NCBI GenBank assembly: GCA_040881985.1
Contig: JBBECE010000009.1
Span: 62,001 to 126,000, forward strand
Direction: 5' to 3'
Length of the DNA: 64,000 nucleotides
Origin: JBBECE01 sp040881985
GTDB taxonomy: Bacteria > Pseudomonadota > Alphaproteobacteria > Rhizobiales > Devosiaceae
Position 1 is the stretch's first letter. Every line of letters begins with the position of its first letter. A program made the position numbers and the translations under genes. The notes under the pieces were generated by a model. The model was given only the letters and a program-made list of their open reading frames with translations, had not been told where the DNA came from and did not search any database. Positions 42,850 through 52,302 of this stretch are shown in pieces.

Positions 42850-42941
42850 AACCCCCACCCCGACCCTCCCGCTTGTTGGGGGAGGGGGAAGTGACCTCCC
42901 CTCGAAAGGGGGAGGTCGGCGCGTAGCGCCGGGTGGGGGTT
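42850..42941. repeat. 92-bp structured intergenic repeat
   Basis: Outer arms AACCCCCACCC (42850-42860) and GGGTGGGGGTT (42931-42941) are perfectly complementary. They enclose three hairpins: CCTCCC...GGGAGG, GACCTCCCC...GGGGAGGTC, and GGCGC...GCGCC, giving a cloverleaf-like fold. It lies between the folate-methyltransferase and reactivase genes of one operon. Confidence 0.75.
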
Positions 42942-42963
42942 GATCCTTGTGCAGACATTCTCC

Positions 42964-43887
42964 TCACGCCCCGCCTTCGGTCCGGGCCCGTCGGCGGCCG
43001 GTGCGGCGGGAGCGCGGCGCGGCGGGGTCGCCGCCGTCGCCCCCGGCGGCGCGGTGGGCGGAGAGCCAGGCCTGGCAATCGGGGTCGAAGCCGTTGAGGA
43101 CATTGGCGGCGCGGACAGCGTCCATCTCTTCGGCATGCAGCGGGTTCATGATCGCGGAGGTCATGCCGCAAGCGGCGGCCATGGCGATGAAATGGCCGGT
43201 CATCACATGCCGGTTGGGAATGCCGAAGGCGACGTTCGAGGCGCCGCAAATGGTGTTGACCTTCAATTCCTCGCGCAGCCGCCGAACCAGTGTGAAGACC
43301 TGCTTGCCGGCGTCGTTCATGGCGCCGACGGGCATCACCAGCGGATCGACGATGACATCCTGGCGCGGGATGCCGTAATCGGCGGCGCGCTCGACGATGC
43401 GCTTGGCGACGGCGTAGCGGACATCGGGGTCGGTCGAAATGCCGGTCTCGTCATTGGAGATGGCAACGACCGCGGCGCCGTATTTTTTGACGAGCGGTAG
43501 CACCCGATCCATCGATTCACCCTCCCCGGTGACCGAGTTGACCAGCGGCTTGCCCCGATAGGCGGCAAGCCCCGCCTCGAGCGCGTCGATGATCGAGGAG
43601 TCGATACTGAGCGGCACATCGGCGATCTGCTGGATGAGGGCAACGCAGTCGGCGAGCATTTTCGGCTCGTCGGCGAGCGGCACGCCGGCATTGACGTCGA
43701 GCATCATCGCGCCGGCCGCGACCTGGGCGAGGGCGTCGGCGATGACCGTCGAATAGTCGCCCGCCTTCAGCTGGGCGGCGAGTTTCTTCCGACCGGTCGG
43801 ATTGATCCGCTCGCCGATGACGCAGAAGGGCTGGTCGAAGCCGATAATGACCTCGCGGGAGGGCGAGGAGAGAATTGTGCGGGTCAT
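42964..43887 (-). CDS. Pterin-binding methyl-THF:corrinoid methyltransferase
   Basis: 307-residue TIM-barrel protein of the dihydropteroate-synthase-like superfamily, equivalent to the folate module of MetH and to MtgA/AcsE proteins. It shows FCVIGERINPTGRKKLA (start of the barrel), GAMMLDVNAGVP, PLSIDSS, PLVNSVTGEGE, and VAISNDETGI. It is expected to pass a methyl group between methyl-THF and the corrinoid protein. The C-terminus has a Gly/Arg-rich tail. Start ATG 43887, 4 bp after the preceding gene. Confidence 0.9.
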   Translation of the reverse strand: MTRTILSSPSREVIIGFDQPFCVIGERINPTGRKKLAAQLKAGDYSTVIADALAQVAAGAMMLDVNAGVPLADEPKMLADCVALIQQIADVPLSIDSSIIDALEAGLAAYRGKPLVNSVTGEGESMDRVLPLVKKYGAAVVAISNDETGISTDPDVRYAVAKRIVERAADYGIPRQDVIVDPLVMPVGAMNDAGKQVFTLVRRLREELKVNTICGASNVAFGIPNRHVMTGHFIAMAAACGMTSAIMNPLHAEEMDAVRAANVLNGFDPDCQAWLSAHRAAGGDGGDPAAPRSRRTGRRRARTEGGA

Positions 43888-43891
43888 CGGG

Positions 43892-44197
43892 CTACTCGGA
43901 ATTTTCGATGCCGCCGCCGCGGGCGAGCGCGGCGAGGCGCGCGGCCGGATAGTCGCGCTCGATTTCGGCGGCGAGGGCATCGGCGGCGACTTCGGGATCG
44001 CCGGCGCCGATTTCGGTCGGCACCTTGCGCCAGTCCTCGAGATATTTGTCGGTCGAGGTGGCCCCGGCGGCCATGGCGGCCTTGTCGACGGCGACCATGA
44101 AGCGCCCGGAGAGCGGGCGTTTGATCGCCTTACGCCCCGAGCCGACGGTGATCTGGGTCGGGATTTCGCGCCAATAGATGATGGTGGCCTGGCTCAT
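43892..44197 (-). CDS. 'Virulence factor' domain protein (PF13769-like)
   Basis: 101-residue protein resembling the family called 'virulence factor'. It contains TIIYWREIPTQITVGSGRKA and MVAVDKAAMAAGATSTDKYL, and ends in a charged helix. No catalytic motif is evident. It overlaps the DUF1638 gene in ATGA and precedes the folate methyltransferase by 4 bp. The consistent packing inside a corrinoid operon suggests an accessory role in methyl transfer or B12 handling, not virulence. Confidence 0.75.
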   Translation of the reverse strand: MSQATIIYWREIPTQITVGSGRKAIKRPLSGRFMVAVDKAAMAAGATSTDKYLEDWRKVPTEIGAGDPEVAADALAAEIERDYPAARLAALARGGGIENSE

Positions 44198-44780
44198 GCG
44201 GCCACCTCTTCGATGGCGCGGGCGAGGGCGCCGATACCGGTTTCTATGCGCTCGTAGCGGAGATTAAGCCGCGCGGCGGCGGCGCGGGCCATTGCATCGA
44301 GTTTTGGGTCGGGGGTCTGCACCAGATGCACAAGGCGCGTGTAGTTGCCGAAATAATCGTCGCGCAACTCTGCATGGCGGTCGAGACCAAGCGGTTCGAT
44401 GACGAGGGTCTCGAACTGCCGGGCGAGATAGTCGGTGAGATAGAAAGTGCCGGGCTCGGCGTCTTGCAGGGCTTCGAATGCGTCGAGGCCGGCGAAAAAG
44501 GCATAGCAATGAGCGCCGTTGAGGCGGGTCGCGCCGTGCCTCGCCAGCACCTTGTCGAGTGCTCCGGCGGTGCCGCAATCGGCATAGGCAACGAAGAGTT
44601 TTTCACAGCGCGGGGCGAGAGCGGCGAGCGCGGCATCGACGGCGGCGGGGATTTTTCCGGGATGATTGTGCAGCGCGGCGGGCAGGAACCGCGTCTCGAT
44701 GTGCGCCATGGCGGGCTGGCGGGCGATCGCCAGAATTTCCCGAGCGAGCGCCCCGCAGGCGACGATGCCGAGGCGGGCGG

Positions 44781-44784
<4 letters not shown>
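44194..44784 (-). CDS. DUF1638 protein
   Basis: 196-residue soluble protein matching DUF1638: RLGIVACGALAREILAI at the N-terminus, FLPAALHNHPGKIPAAVD, VAYADCGTAGALDKVL and NGAHCYAFFAGLDAFEAL. Conserved His and Cys residues (HNHP, DCGT, AHCYAF) could bind a metal or cofactor; that is inference. It overlaps both neighbours by 4 bp (ATGA). DUF1638 genes are known to cluster with corrinoid methyltransferases. Confidence 0.82.
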
Positions 44785-45476
<692 letters not shown>

Positions 45477-45487
45477 GACGGGGGCGC

Positions 45488-46486
45488 TCAGGCGCGGCGG
45501 CGGCGGCGAGCCGGGCGGTCGCCGGCCGAGGCGGCGGCGGGCGAGACCAGCGGGCCGAGCCGGGCGGTGATTTCGGCGACCGAGGGGCGCGCCCGGGGCT
45601 GATAGCCGGCAATCGCGACATGCATGCGCCGTACGTGCTCGGGGGTCGAGCCGCAGCAGCCCCCGACGATGCGGGCGCCGATATCGACGGCGAGGCGCGC
45701 ATAGTCGGCCATCAGGTCGGGGGTGCCGGTATAGACGACGGCGTCGCGGTGAATGTGGGGCACGCCGGCGTTGGCCTTGGCGATGACGGGGAGGGGGCCG
45801 GCATTTTCGGTGAGCGCGAGGAGCGCGACCAGGAGATCGGCGGCGCCGACCCCGCAATTCGAGCCGAAGGCGACCGGCGAGGCGGCCCGCTTCTGCATCG
45901 TCTGGCCGAAAGCGGCGGGCGAGAGACCCATCATGGTATGGCCGGCGGTGTCGAAGCTGGCGGTCACGGCATAGGGCAGGCCGACGCGAACGGCGGCCTC
46001 GATCGCCGCGTCGATTTCCTCGGGGGCGGACATGGTCTCGATCCAGGCGAGATCGGCGCCGCCTCGTTTCAGCCCTTCGATCTGTTCGGCGAAGGCGTCG
46101 ACCGCTTCGGCGTAGGTGAGCGCGCCGAGGGGGGTGAAAAGGTCGCCGGTCGGGCCGACCGAACCGGCAATGACAATCGGGCGTCCGGCATTGGCGGCGG
46201 CTTCACGGGCGATCCCGGCGGCGAGCGCATTGATCTCGATGACGCGGTGGTGGAGGGCGTGCAGGTGGAGGCGCCGGCTTGTGCCGCCGAAGGAATTGGT
46301 GACGAGAATGTCGGCGCCGGCGTCGATGAAGCTCTTATGCAGGTCGCGAATGACGTCCGGGCGCTCGAGGTTCCAGGATTCCGGGGCCTGGCCGGAATCG
46401 AGGCCGAGCGGGATCAGATTGGTGCCTAGCGCGCCGTCGGCGATGAGCGTCCGGCCTTCTCCCAGGAGGATTGTCAGCGCGTCCAT
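45488..46486 (-). CDS. Homocysteine S-methyltransferase family protein
   Basis: 332-residue zinc TIM barrel that methylates homocysteine to methionine. It contains IADGALGTNLI, TNSFGGT, and the zinc ligands Cys211 (GSNCG) and Cys277/Cys278 (GGCCGS). This is the homocysteine module of MetH as a separate protein, similar to BmtA-type betaine-homocysteine methyltransferases. Beside a corrinoid carrier and a pterin protein the likely methyl donor is methylcobalamin. It is first in the six-gene minus-strand operon, downstream of a palindromic operator candidate. The Ala/Arg-rich C-terminal tail is unconserved. Confidence 0.88.
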   Translation of the reverse strand: MDALTILLGEGRTLIADGALGTNLIPLGLDSGQAPESWNLERPDVIRDLHKSFIDAGADILVTNSFGGTSRRLHLHALHHRVIEINALAAGIAREAAANAGRPIVIAGSVGPTGDLFTPLGALTYAEAVDAFAEQIEGLKRGGADLAWIETMSAPEEIDAAIEAAVRVGLPYAVTASFDTAGHTMMGLSPAAFGQTMQKRAASPVAFGSNCGVGAADLLVALLALTENAGPLPVIAKANAGVPHIHRDAVVYTGTPDLMADYARLAVDIGARIVGGCCGSTPEHVRRMHVAIAGYQPRARPSVAEITARLGPLVSPAAASAGDRPARRRRRA

Positions 46487-46533
46487 TTTCGGCGTCCAAG
46501 GCTGTAACTGCCCGGATTTGTAGCACGGAAATC

Positions 46534-46553
46534 ATATAAAGAAAGCTTTATAT
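46534..46553. promoter_or_regulatory. Perfect 8-4-8 palindrome upstream of the corrinoid operon
   Basis: ATATAAAG, AAAG, CTTTATAT, 48 bp upstream of the first operon gene. It overlaps a plausible -35 of a minus-strand promoter whose -10 may be TACAAA. The form fits an ArsR-type repressor site; SahR/SamR-type methionine regulators of this family are known in proteobacteria, but the match here is inference. Confidence 0.55.
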
Positions 46554-46563
46554 CACCTACACA

Positions 46564-46592
46564 TCTTCCCCCTTGCCGGGGGAGGTGGAAGA
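46564..46592. repeat. C-rich palindromic repeat
   Basis: TCTTCCCCC...GGGGGAGG...GAAGA between the divergent corrinoid operon and rlpA; same family as 18424-18444. Confidence 0.5.
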
Positions 46593-46701
46593 AGGCTGCC
46601 TCACCTCAATCGTCGTTAAGGAACAAGCAATAAGACTCCTTCAACCATTTTGAGGTTTGAAGGAATACCGGCCGGCGGCGCTGGGTTATCATCGGTGGGT
46701 G

Positions 46702-47772
46702 ATGGGGTACGTTGCGGTGAATTCCAGCCGAATTACGGGGTTCTGGCGAACCGGCATGGCTGCCGCCGTCTGCTTGCTCGCGGGCCTCTTCTTGCTGACG
46801 GGCTGCGGCCCGTTCGGCCTCGACAGCGACGGGGCGCAATTCTCTTCCGCCGAATATGGCGTGACCGCCTCGCCGCGGATCACCCGCTCGCTCAGGGTCG
46901 AGAAGGGCGGGGGACGCGCCATGGTCGGGGATCCCTACCGGGTCGCCGGGCGCTGGTACACCCCGCAGAACGATCCCGATTACGAAGCGACGGGCATGGC
47001 CTCCTGGTACGGCTCGGCGTTTCACGGCCGGCTGACCGCCAACGGCGAAGTCTTCGACATGAACGGCATGACCGGCGCGCATCCGACGCTGCCGCTGCCG
47101 TCCTACGTCCGGGTCACCAATCTCGAAAACGGCCGGTCGGTGGTCGTGCGGCTCAACGATCGCGGGCCCTTCACCCATGGGCGGGTGATCGACGTGTCGG
47201 GGCGGGCGGCGGACCTGCTCGGTTTCCGCATCGCCGGGACAGCGCGGGTTCGGGTCAACTATGTGGGCGCGGCGCCGCTCGAGGGCGACGATACGCGGGC
47301 GCTGCTCGCGACTTACTACGATCCCCACGGCCCCGAGGGCGAAGCGGGGGCGCGCGTGCTTCTGGCTTCGGCGCCCCGCGAAGAGGCGCCGCGCCGGGGC
47401 GGAATTCTTGGCCGGCTCTTCAGCGGCCCGCTTTTCTCCTATGGCGAGGAGGCCGAGGCCTATTTCAACACCGCCTATGGCGCGGCATCCGCCATGGCCG
47501 AGGGCCAGAACGCGCTCAGCGAATGGCAGGCCAGCGTCGATCTCGACGCGCGCACGCTCGATCTGACGGTCGGGGTGTTCGAGGATTTCGCGCGGGCCCG
47601 CAATGTCGCCATCGGCCTCGCCCGGATCGCGGCGGTCGAACTCAACCCGTCAGAAATCGGCGGGGCGCCGGCGACCGAGGTGAAGGTGACGCTCCTGAAA
47701 GCCGGCGTGACCCGGGGCGACCTCTTTACCCTGGCTCGCGAACTTGGCCTGAACGACATCGTTTTGTACTAA
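46702..47772 (+). CDS. rlpA: RlpA-family septal lipoprotein
   Basis: 356-residue lipoprotein with lipobox LLTGC (Cys35) after a hydrophobic segment. A double-psi beta-barrel domain follows: GMASWYGSAFHGRLTANGE, MTGAHPTLPLPSYVRVTN and NDRGPF...RVIDVSGRAADLLG, matching RlpA lytic-transglycosylase-type proteins that act on denuded peptidoglycan at the septum. The C-terminal 100 residues resemble a degenerate SPOR-like domain. ATG 46702 is chosen; a TTG at 46657 would add 15 residues before the signal. Confidence 0.87.
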   Translation: MGYVAVNSSRITGFWRTGMAAAVCLLAGLFLLTGCGPFGLDSDGAQFSSAEYGVTASPRITRSLRVEKGGGRAMVGDPYRVAGRWYTPQNDPDYEATGMASWYGSAFHGRLTANGEVFDMNGMTGAHPTLPLPSYVRVTNLENGRSVVVRLNDRGPFTHGRVIDVSGRAADLLGFRIAGTARVRVNYVGAAPLEGDDTRALLATYYDPHGPEGEAGARVLLASAPREEAPRRGGILGRLFSGPLFSYGEEAEAYFNTAYGAASAMAEGQNALSEWQASVDLDARTLDLTVGVFEDFARARNVAIGLARIAAVELNPSEIGGAPATEVKVTLLKAGVTRGDLFTLARELGLNDIVLY

Positions 47773-47844
47773 TCTTGTGGGACTCCGGCCAGGTCGCGGC
47801 GGCTTTGCCGCGATTCTTCAAGCCGGCCCGGATCGGGACGAAAC

Positions 47845-49011
47845 ATGCGTTGTTTCAACAAGTTCGCACCCGCCTTGCTGATCGCGGCGGCGCTGATCGC
47901 GGCCTCCGTCCCGGCCGCCCTGGCGCAGCTCGATTTCGACACCAAGGCGCGGTTCGCGGTGCTGCTCGACTATGAGTCGGGCACGATCCTCTTCCAGAAG
48001 AACGCCGACCAGCCGATGGAGCCGGCCTCGATGGCCAAGCTGATGACGCTCGCCGTGGTGTTCGACCGGCTGAAATCCGGCCAGCTGGCGATGGACGACG
48101 AGTTCTTCATTTCCGAGCATGCCTGGCGAACCGGCGGGGCGGCCTCGGGCGGCTCGACCATGTTCGCCGAACTCAATTCCAAAGTGCGAGTCGGCGACCT
48201 GTTGCGCTCGGCGATCATCCAGTCGGGCAACGACGCCTCGATCGCGCTCGCCGAGGGAATCGGCGGATCCGAGGAGACGTTCGCGCGGATCATGAACGAG
48301 ATGGGGCTCGATATCGGGCTCGAGAATTCCAGCTTCACCAACGCGACCGGGCTGCCCGACCCGCAAATGCGCACGACGGCGCGCGACCTGGCGATGCTCG
48401 CCCGTTACGTCATCCGCGAGTTTCCCGAATATTATCCGATCTTTTCCGAACCGGATTTCGAGTGGAACAACATCTTCCAGCGCAACCGCAACACGCTGCT
48501 CCAGGACGGAATCGGAGTCGACGGGCTGAAGACCGGCCACACGGTCGAGGCGGGCTACGGCATGGTCGTCTCAACCACCGAAGGAGGACGCCGGCTGATC
48601 GCGGTTCTGCACGGGCTCGCCTCGGAGACCGAGCGGGCCGAGGAAGCGCGGAAATTCGTCACGTGGGGCAGCCGCAATTTCGAGAAGGTCGCGGCGTTCG
48701 ACGACGGCGAAATCGTCGGCCATGCGATCGTCTATGGCGGCGCGACCGGGGAGGTCGGGCTGACGGGGGCCGGGCCGGTCGAGCTCTATGTTCCGAAGGG
48801 ATCGCGGCGGTGCCTCACCGCACGCATCGTTTATACCGGCCCCTTGATCCCGCCGGTCGAAGCGGGCGACGAGGTTGCCACGCTCAATGTTTGGTGCAAT
48901 GACCAGCTCATCCAGACGGCGCCGCTCTTTGCCGCCGAGACGGTGGAGGAAGGCGACCTGATCCGGCGCGCGACCGATGCGCTGAAGGAACTCGCCTTCG
49001 GCTGGATGTGA
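47845..49011 (+). CDS. dacC: D-alanyl-D-alanine carboxypeptidase (PBP5/6 family)
   Basis: 388-residue low-molecular-weight penicillin-binding protein. A signal peptide (residues 1-27, cleaved after ALA) is followed by the S11 peptidase domain with SMAK (Ser62, Lys65), QSGNDAS (SxN) and GLKTGHT (KTG). The PBP5-type C-terminal beta domain and an amphipathic end (DALKELAFGWM) suggest peripheral membrane attachment. It trims pentapeptide stems and follows rlpA in the same direction, a standard pairing. Confidence 0.95.
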   Translation: MRCFNKFAPALLIAAALIAASVPAALAQLDFDTKARFAVLLDYESGTILFQKNADQPMEPASMAKLMTLAVVFDRLKSGQLAMDDEFFISEHAWRTGGAASGGSTMFAELNSKVRVGDLLRSAIIQSGNDASIALAEGIGGSEETFARIMNEMGLDIGLENSSFTNATGLPDPQMRTTARDLAMLARYVIREFPEYYPIFSEPDFEWNNIFQRNRNTLLQDGIGVDGLKTGHTVEAGYGMVVSTTEGGRRLIAVLHGLASETERAEEARKFVTWGSRNFEKVAAFDDGEIVGHAIVYGGATGEVGLTGAGPVELYVPKGSRRCLTARIVYTGPLIPPVEAGDEVATLNVWCNDQLIQTAPLFAAETVEEGDLIRRATDALKELAFGWM

Positions 49012-49049
49012 ACGAGCGCCCCGACCCCAATCCGGAGACGTCCACTCCC

Positions 49050-49709
49050 ATGACCGCCCGGTTCATCACCTTCGAAGGCGGGGAGGGGGTCGGCAAGTCG
49101 ACCCAGATCAAGCGGCTGATGGCCAATCTCAACCGCGCCGGGGTGCCGGTGGTCAGGACGCGCGAGCCCGGCGGCACCCCCAAGGCCGAGGCGATCCGGT
49201 CGTTCATTTTGCAGGGACGCTGCCAGGATTGGGGGCCGGGGGCCGAGGCGGTTCTGTTCGCGGCGGCGCGGCTCGACCATGTCAAGGCGCTGATCGCCCC
49301 GAGCCTCGAGGCCGGCAAATGGGTGCTCTCCGACCGTTTCGCCGACTCCACCCGCGCCTATCAGGGACTGACCGGCGGAGTGCCGGATCTTCTGATCGAC
49401 GGGCTGGAGGTGCTGGCGCTCGACGGCCGGGCGCCGGACCTGACGTTTGTGATGGATATGGACCCCACGGACGCCTTCGAGCGGGTCGCCCGCAAGGCCG
49501 AGGAAGAGGGCGTGCCGGTGATCAAGGACCGGTTCGAGAAGGAGACGCTCGACTGGCACCGCAAGCTCCGCGAGGGCTATCTCGAAATCGCCCGGCGTAA
49601 CCAGGGCCGCTGCATCGTCATCGATGCCGGGGGCAACGAAGACGAGATCGAAGCGAAGATCTGGGCGACGCTCTCGGAGCGGTTTGCCGAACTGAAAGCC
49701 GCAGGTTAA
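49050..49709 (+). CDS. tmk: Thymidylate kinase
   Basis: 219-residue kinase phosphorylating dTMP to dTDP. P-loop FEGGEGVGKSTQ, TREPGGTP, the DR motif LSDRFADSTRAYQG and a LID region around RKAEEEGVPVIKDRFE. ATG 49050 gives the usual MTARFITFEGG start; a GTG at 49008 overlapping the dacC stop would add 14 Pro/Glu-rich residues. It is followed 2 bp later by holB. Confidence 0.95.
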   Translation: MTARFITFEGGEGVGKSTQIKRLMANLNRAGVPVVRTREPGGTPKAEAIRSFILQGRCQDWGPGAEAVLFAAARLDHVKALIAPSLEAGKWVLSDRFADSTRAYQGLTGGVPDLLIDGLEVLALDGRAPDLTFVMDMDPTDAFERVARKAEEEGVPVIKDRFEKETLDWHRKLREGYLEIARRNQGRCIVIDAGGNEDEIEAKIWATLSERFAELKAAG

Positions 49710-49711
49710 GG

Positions 49712-50752
49712 GTGGCCGAGGACGCGCCCGCCCGCGAAGCCGACCAGATCGAGGGCATCCATGCGCCCGAAGAGACACGGGCGCTGATCGGGCATGCCGA
49801 GGCGGGGGCACAGATGCTCGCCGCTTTCGAGGCGGGCAGGTTGCATCATGCGTGGCTGATCGAAGGGCCGCGGGGCATCGGCAAGGCGACGTTTGCGTAT
49901 GACCTCAGCCGCGCGATCCTCGGGCGGACGGCCGACGAGGCGCCGGCCCGGATCGCCGAGCAGATCGCCCAGGGCGCCTATCCCAATCTCAGGATCGTCC
50001 GAAGGCGGCGGAACGACAAAACCGAGAAATTCTACACCGAGATCGTCATCGAGGACGTGCGGGGCCTGATCGGCTATTTCCAGCATACGTCGGGGCGGGC
50101 GGGGACCCGCATTGCAGTTGTCGATCCGGTCGAGGAACTGAGCCCGGGCGCGGCCAATGCGCTGCTCAAGACGCTCGAAGAGCCGCCGCCGAACGGGCTG
50201 TTGTTGCTCATCACCCATCGACCCGGTCTCGTCATGGCGACGATAAGGTCGCGCTGCCGGACGCTCTCCCTGAGGCCGTTGGCCTACAAGGACGTTCGGG
50301 CGGTGGTTGGTGCGTCGGGGATCGAGGCGGGCGCAGGGGCGGTCGATCAGGCGGTCGAGCTCGCCGAGGGGCGGCCGCGCAAGGCGCTCGAAGCGCTGGT
50401 ACTCGGGGAAACCAAGGCGCTGAGCGCGCTGAAGGGTTGGCTCGGGGCGAAGGAGAAGCGCGGCGTCGGGCATTTGCCGATCGCGGCGGAGCTGTCGAAG
50501 GGGGCGGGGGCTTCCGCCTATCCGGTGGCGATCGAGATGATTTCGGAGTGGATTTCGGGGCGGGCGCGGGGCCTCGCCAAGGCGGGCGGGGCCGGAGGGC
50601 CGCCGCTTGCCATGCTGTCTTCGCTATGGGAGAAGGCGCGCGGCTTGGACGCCGACCGGTCGGAATACAATCTCGACCGGCGGCAAACCCTGGTGACGAT
50701 CCTCGACGCTATCCGCGACCTCGAGGAGCCGAGCCGCCCCGCCCCAAGATGA
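49712..50752 (+). CDS. holB: DNA polymerase III subunit delta'
   Basis: 346-residue clamp-loader AAA+ subunit. The Walker A region is degenerate, GPRGIGKATFAYDLSR, and ALLKTLEEPPPNGLLLLIT is the SRC-proximal conserved block; SRCRTLSL carries the arginine-finger motif. The usual zinc-binding cysteines are not seen, as is common in alphaproteobacterial HolB. GTG start. Its stop overlaps the metG start in ATGA. Confidence 0.93.
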   Translation: MAEDAPAREADQIEGIHAPEETRALIGHAEAGAQMLAAFEAGRLHHAWLIEGPRGIGKATFAYDLSRAILGRTADEAPARIAEQIAQGAYPNLRIVRRRRNDKTEKFYTEIVIEDVRGLIGYFQHTSGRAGTRIAVVDPVEELSPGAANALLKTLEEPPPNGLLLLITHRPGLVMATIRSRCRTLSLRPLAYKDVRAVVGASGIEAGAGAVDQAVELAEGRPRKALEALVLGETKALSALKGWLGAKEKRGVGHLPIAAELSKGAGASAYPVAIEMISEWISGRARGLAKAGGAGGPPLAMLSSLWEKARGLDADRSEYNLDRRQTLVTILDAIRDLEEPSRPAPR

Positions 50753-52296
50753 GCAAGCCCGCTTTCTACATCACCACGGCCATCGCCTATCCGAACGGCG
50801 CGCCCCATGTCGGGTACGCCTACGAGATCATTGCGACCGACGCGATCGCCCGGTTCAAGGCGCTCGACGGGTACGAGGTGTTCTTCCTCACCGGCACCGA
50901 CGAGCATGGCATCAAGATGATGCAGGCGGCCGGCGCCGAGGGGGTTCCGATCGAACAGTTCGCGTTGCGCAATTCCAATCGCTTCGGCGAACTCGCGCGG
51001 GCCATCAATCTGTCGAACAATGACTTCATTCGCACGACCGAGCCCCGTCACTACGAGGCAAGCCAGGCAATCTGGCGAAAGATGCTGGCGAAGGGCGACA
51101 TTTATGAGGGCATCTATGCCGGCTGGTATTCGGTCAGGGACGAGGCCTATTACGACGAGTCCGAGCTCTCGAAGGGCAGGGGAGGGGAAAAACTCTCGCC
51201 GCAGGGCACGCCGGTCGAATGGGTCGAGGAGCCGAGTTTTTTCTTCCGGCTTTCGGCCTATCAGGGAAGGCTGATTGATCTCTACGACACACATCCCGAC
51301 TTCATCGGCCCGCCCAGCCGGCGCAATGAAATCGTCGCGTTCGTCAAGCGCGGACTGCAGGACCTGTCGATCTCGCGGACGACTTTCGATTGGGGTGTGC
51401 CGGTGCCCGACCACCCAGGGCACGTGATGTATGTGTGGGTCGATGCCCTGACCAATTACCTGACCGGGGTCGGCTACCCCGACGAGGATTCGGCGAGCTT
51501 CAAAAAGTTCTGGCCGGCCGACGTGCATATCATCGGCAAGGACATCATCCGCTTCCATACGGTCTATTGGCCGGCATTTCTGATGAGTGCCGGGCTCGAA
51601 GTTCCGAAACGCGTCTTTGCGCACGGGCACTTGACCGTCGACGGCAAAAAAATGTCGAAGTCGGAAGGCAATGTTGTCGATCCGTTTGCGTTGATCGACC
51701 AGTTCGGCGTCGATCCGGTGCGCTATTTTTTCCTGAGGGAAGTGACGTTCGGCGCCGATGGCGACTATGCCCGGGACAAGCTCATCAACCGGTCGAACGC
51801 CGACCTCGCCAACGATTTCGGCAATCTGGCGCAGCGGTCGCTGTCGATGATCGCGCGGAACTGCCAGGGCAAGGTGCCGGTGCCCGGCACGCCGACTTCG
51901 GCGGACACGGCGCTGCTCGACGCGGCGACGGCGGCGGTCGGCAGGGCGCGCGCGGCGATCGACACCCAGCAGGTGCATGAGGCGGTGGCGGCGATTTGGG
52001 AGGTTGTCGGCGACGCCAACCGCTATTTCGCCCGCGAGGAGCCCTGGGCGAAAAAGACCACCGATCCGGCGCGGATGGCGACGATCCTCTATGTGACCGC
52101 CGAGACGATCCGGCGGCTGGCGATCCCAGCGCAGGCCTTTGTGCCGGCGTCGGCGGGACGGATTCTCGATTTCCTCGCGGTTTCGCCGGGCGAGCGGACG
52201 ATCGACAGGATTGCGACCGGTCATCAATTGGCGCCGGGGACGGTGCTGCCGGCGCCCGAGCCGGTTTTCAAGCGCTTCGAGCGCGAGCCCGTCTGA
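50749..52296 (+). CDS. metG: Methionine--tRNA ligase
   Basis: 515-residue class I synthetase. It begins KPAFYITTAIAYPNGAPHVG, with the HIGH motif as HVGY. KMSKS is at about residues 300-304 (DGKKMSKSEGNVVDP). The zinc-knuckle cysteines are lacking and there is no C-terminal tRNA-binding dimer domain, so it belongs to the short MetRS class typical of alphaproteobacteria. The start is the ATG overlapping the holB stop; the open frame further upstream lies within holB. Confidence 0.96.
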   Translation: MSKPAFYITTAIAYPNGAPHVGYAYEIIATDAIARFKALDGYEVFFLTGTDEHGIKMMQAAGAEGVPIEQFALRNSNRFGELARAINLSNNDFIRTTEPRHYEASQAIWRKMLAKGDIYEGIYAGWYSVRDEAYYDESELSKGRGGEKLSPQGTPVEWVEEPSFFFRLSAYQGRLIDLYDTHPDFIGPPSRRNEIVAFVKRGLQDLSISRTTFDWGVPVPDHPGHVMYVWVDALTNYLTGVGYPDEDSASFKKFWPADVHIIGKDIIRFHTVYWPAFLMSAGLEVPKRVFAHGHLTVDGKKMSKSEGNVVDPFALIDQFGVDPVRYFFLREVTFGADGDYARDKLINRSNADLANDFGNLAQRSLSMIARNCQGKVPVPGTPTSADTALLDAATAAVGRARAAIDTQQVHEAVAAIWEVVGDANRYFAREEPWAKKTTDPARMATILYVTAETIRRLAIPAQAFVPASAGRILDFLAVSPGERTIDRIATGHQLAPGTVLPAPEPVFKRFEREPV

Positions 52297-52302
52297 GGCC
52301 GC

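Noticed and set aside
42942..43136. N-terminal extension of the reactivase by 103 residues
   Set aside because: The frame crosses the structured repeat and overlaps the preceding gene; the extension is low-complexity Pro/Ala/Arg.
46487..46656. Possible B12 or SAM-II riboswitch upstream of the corrinoid operon
   Set aside because: No B12-box-like sequence and no SAM-II pseudoknot pattern could be recognised; the palindrome fits a protein operator better.
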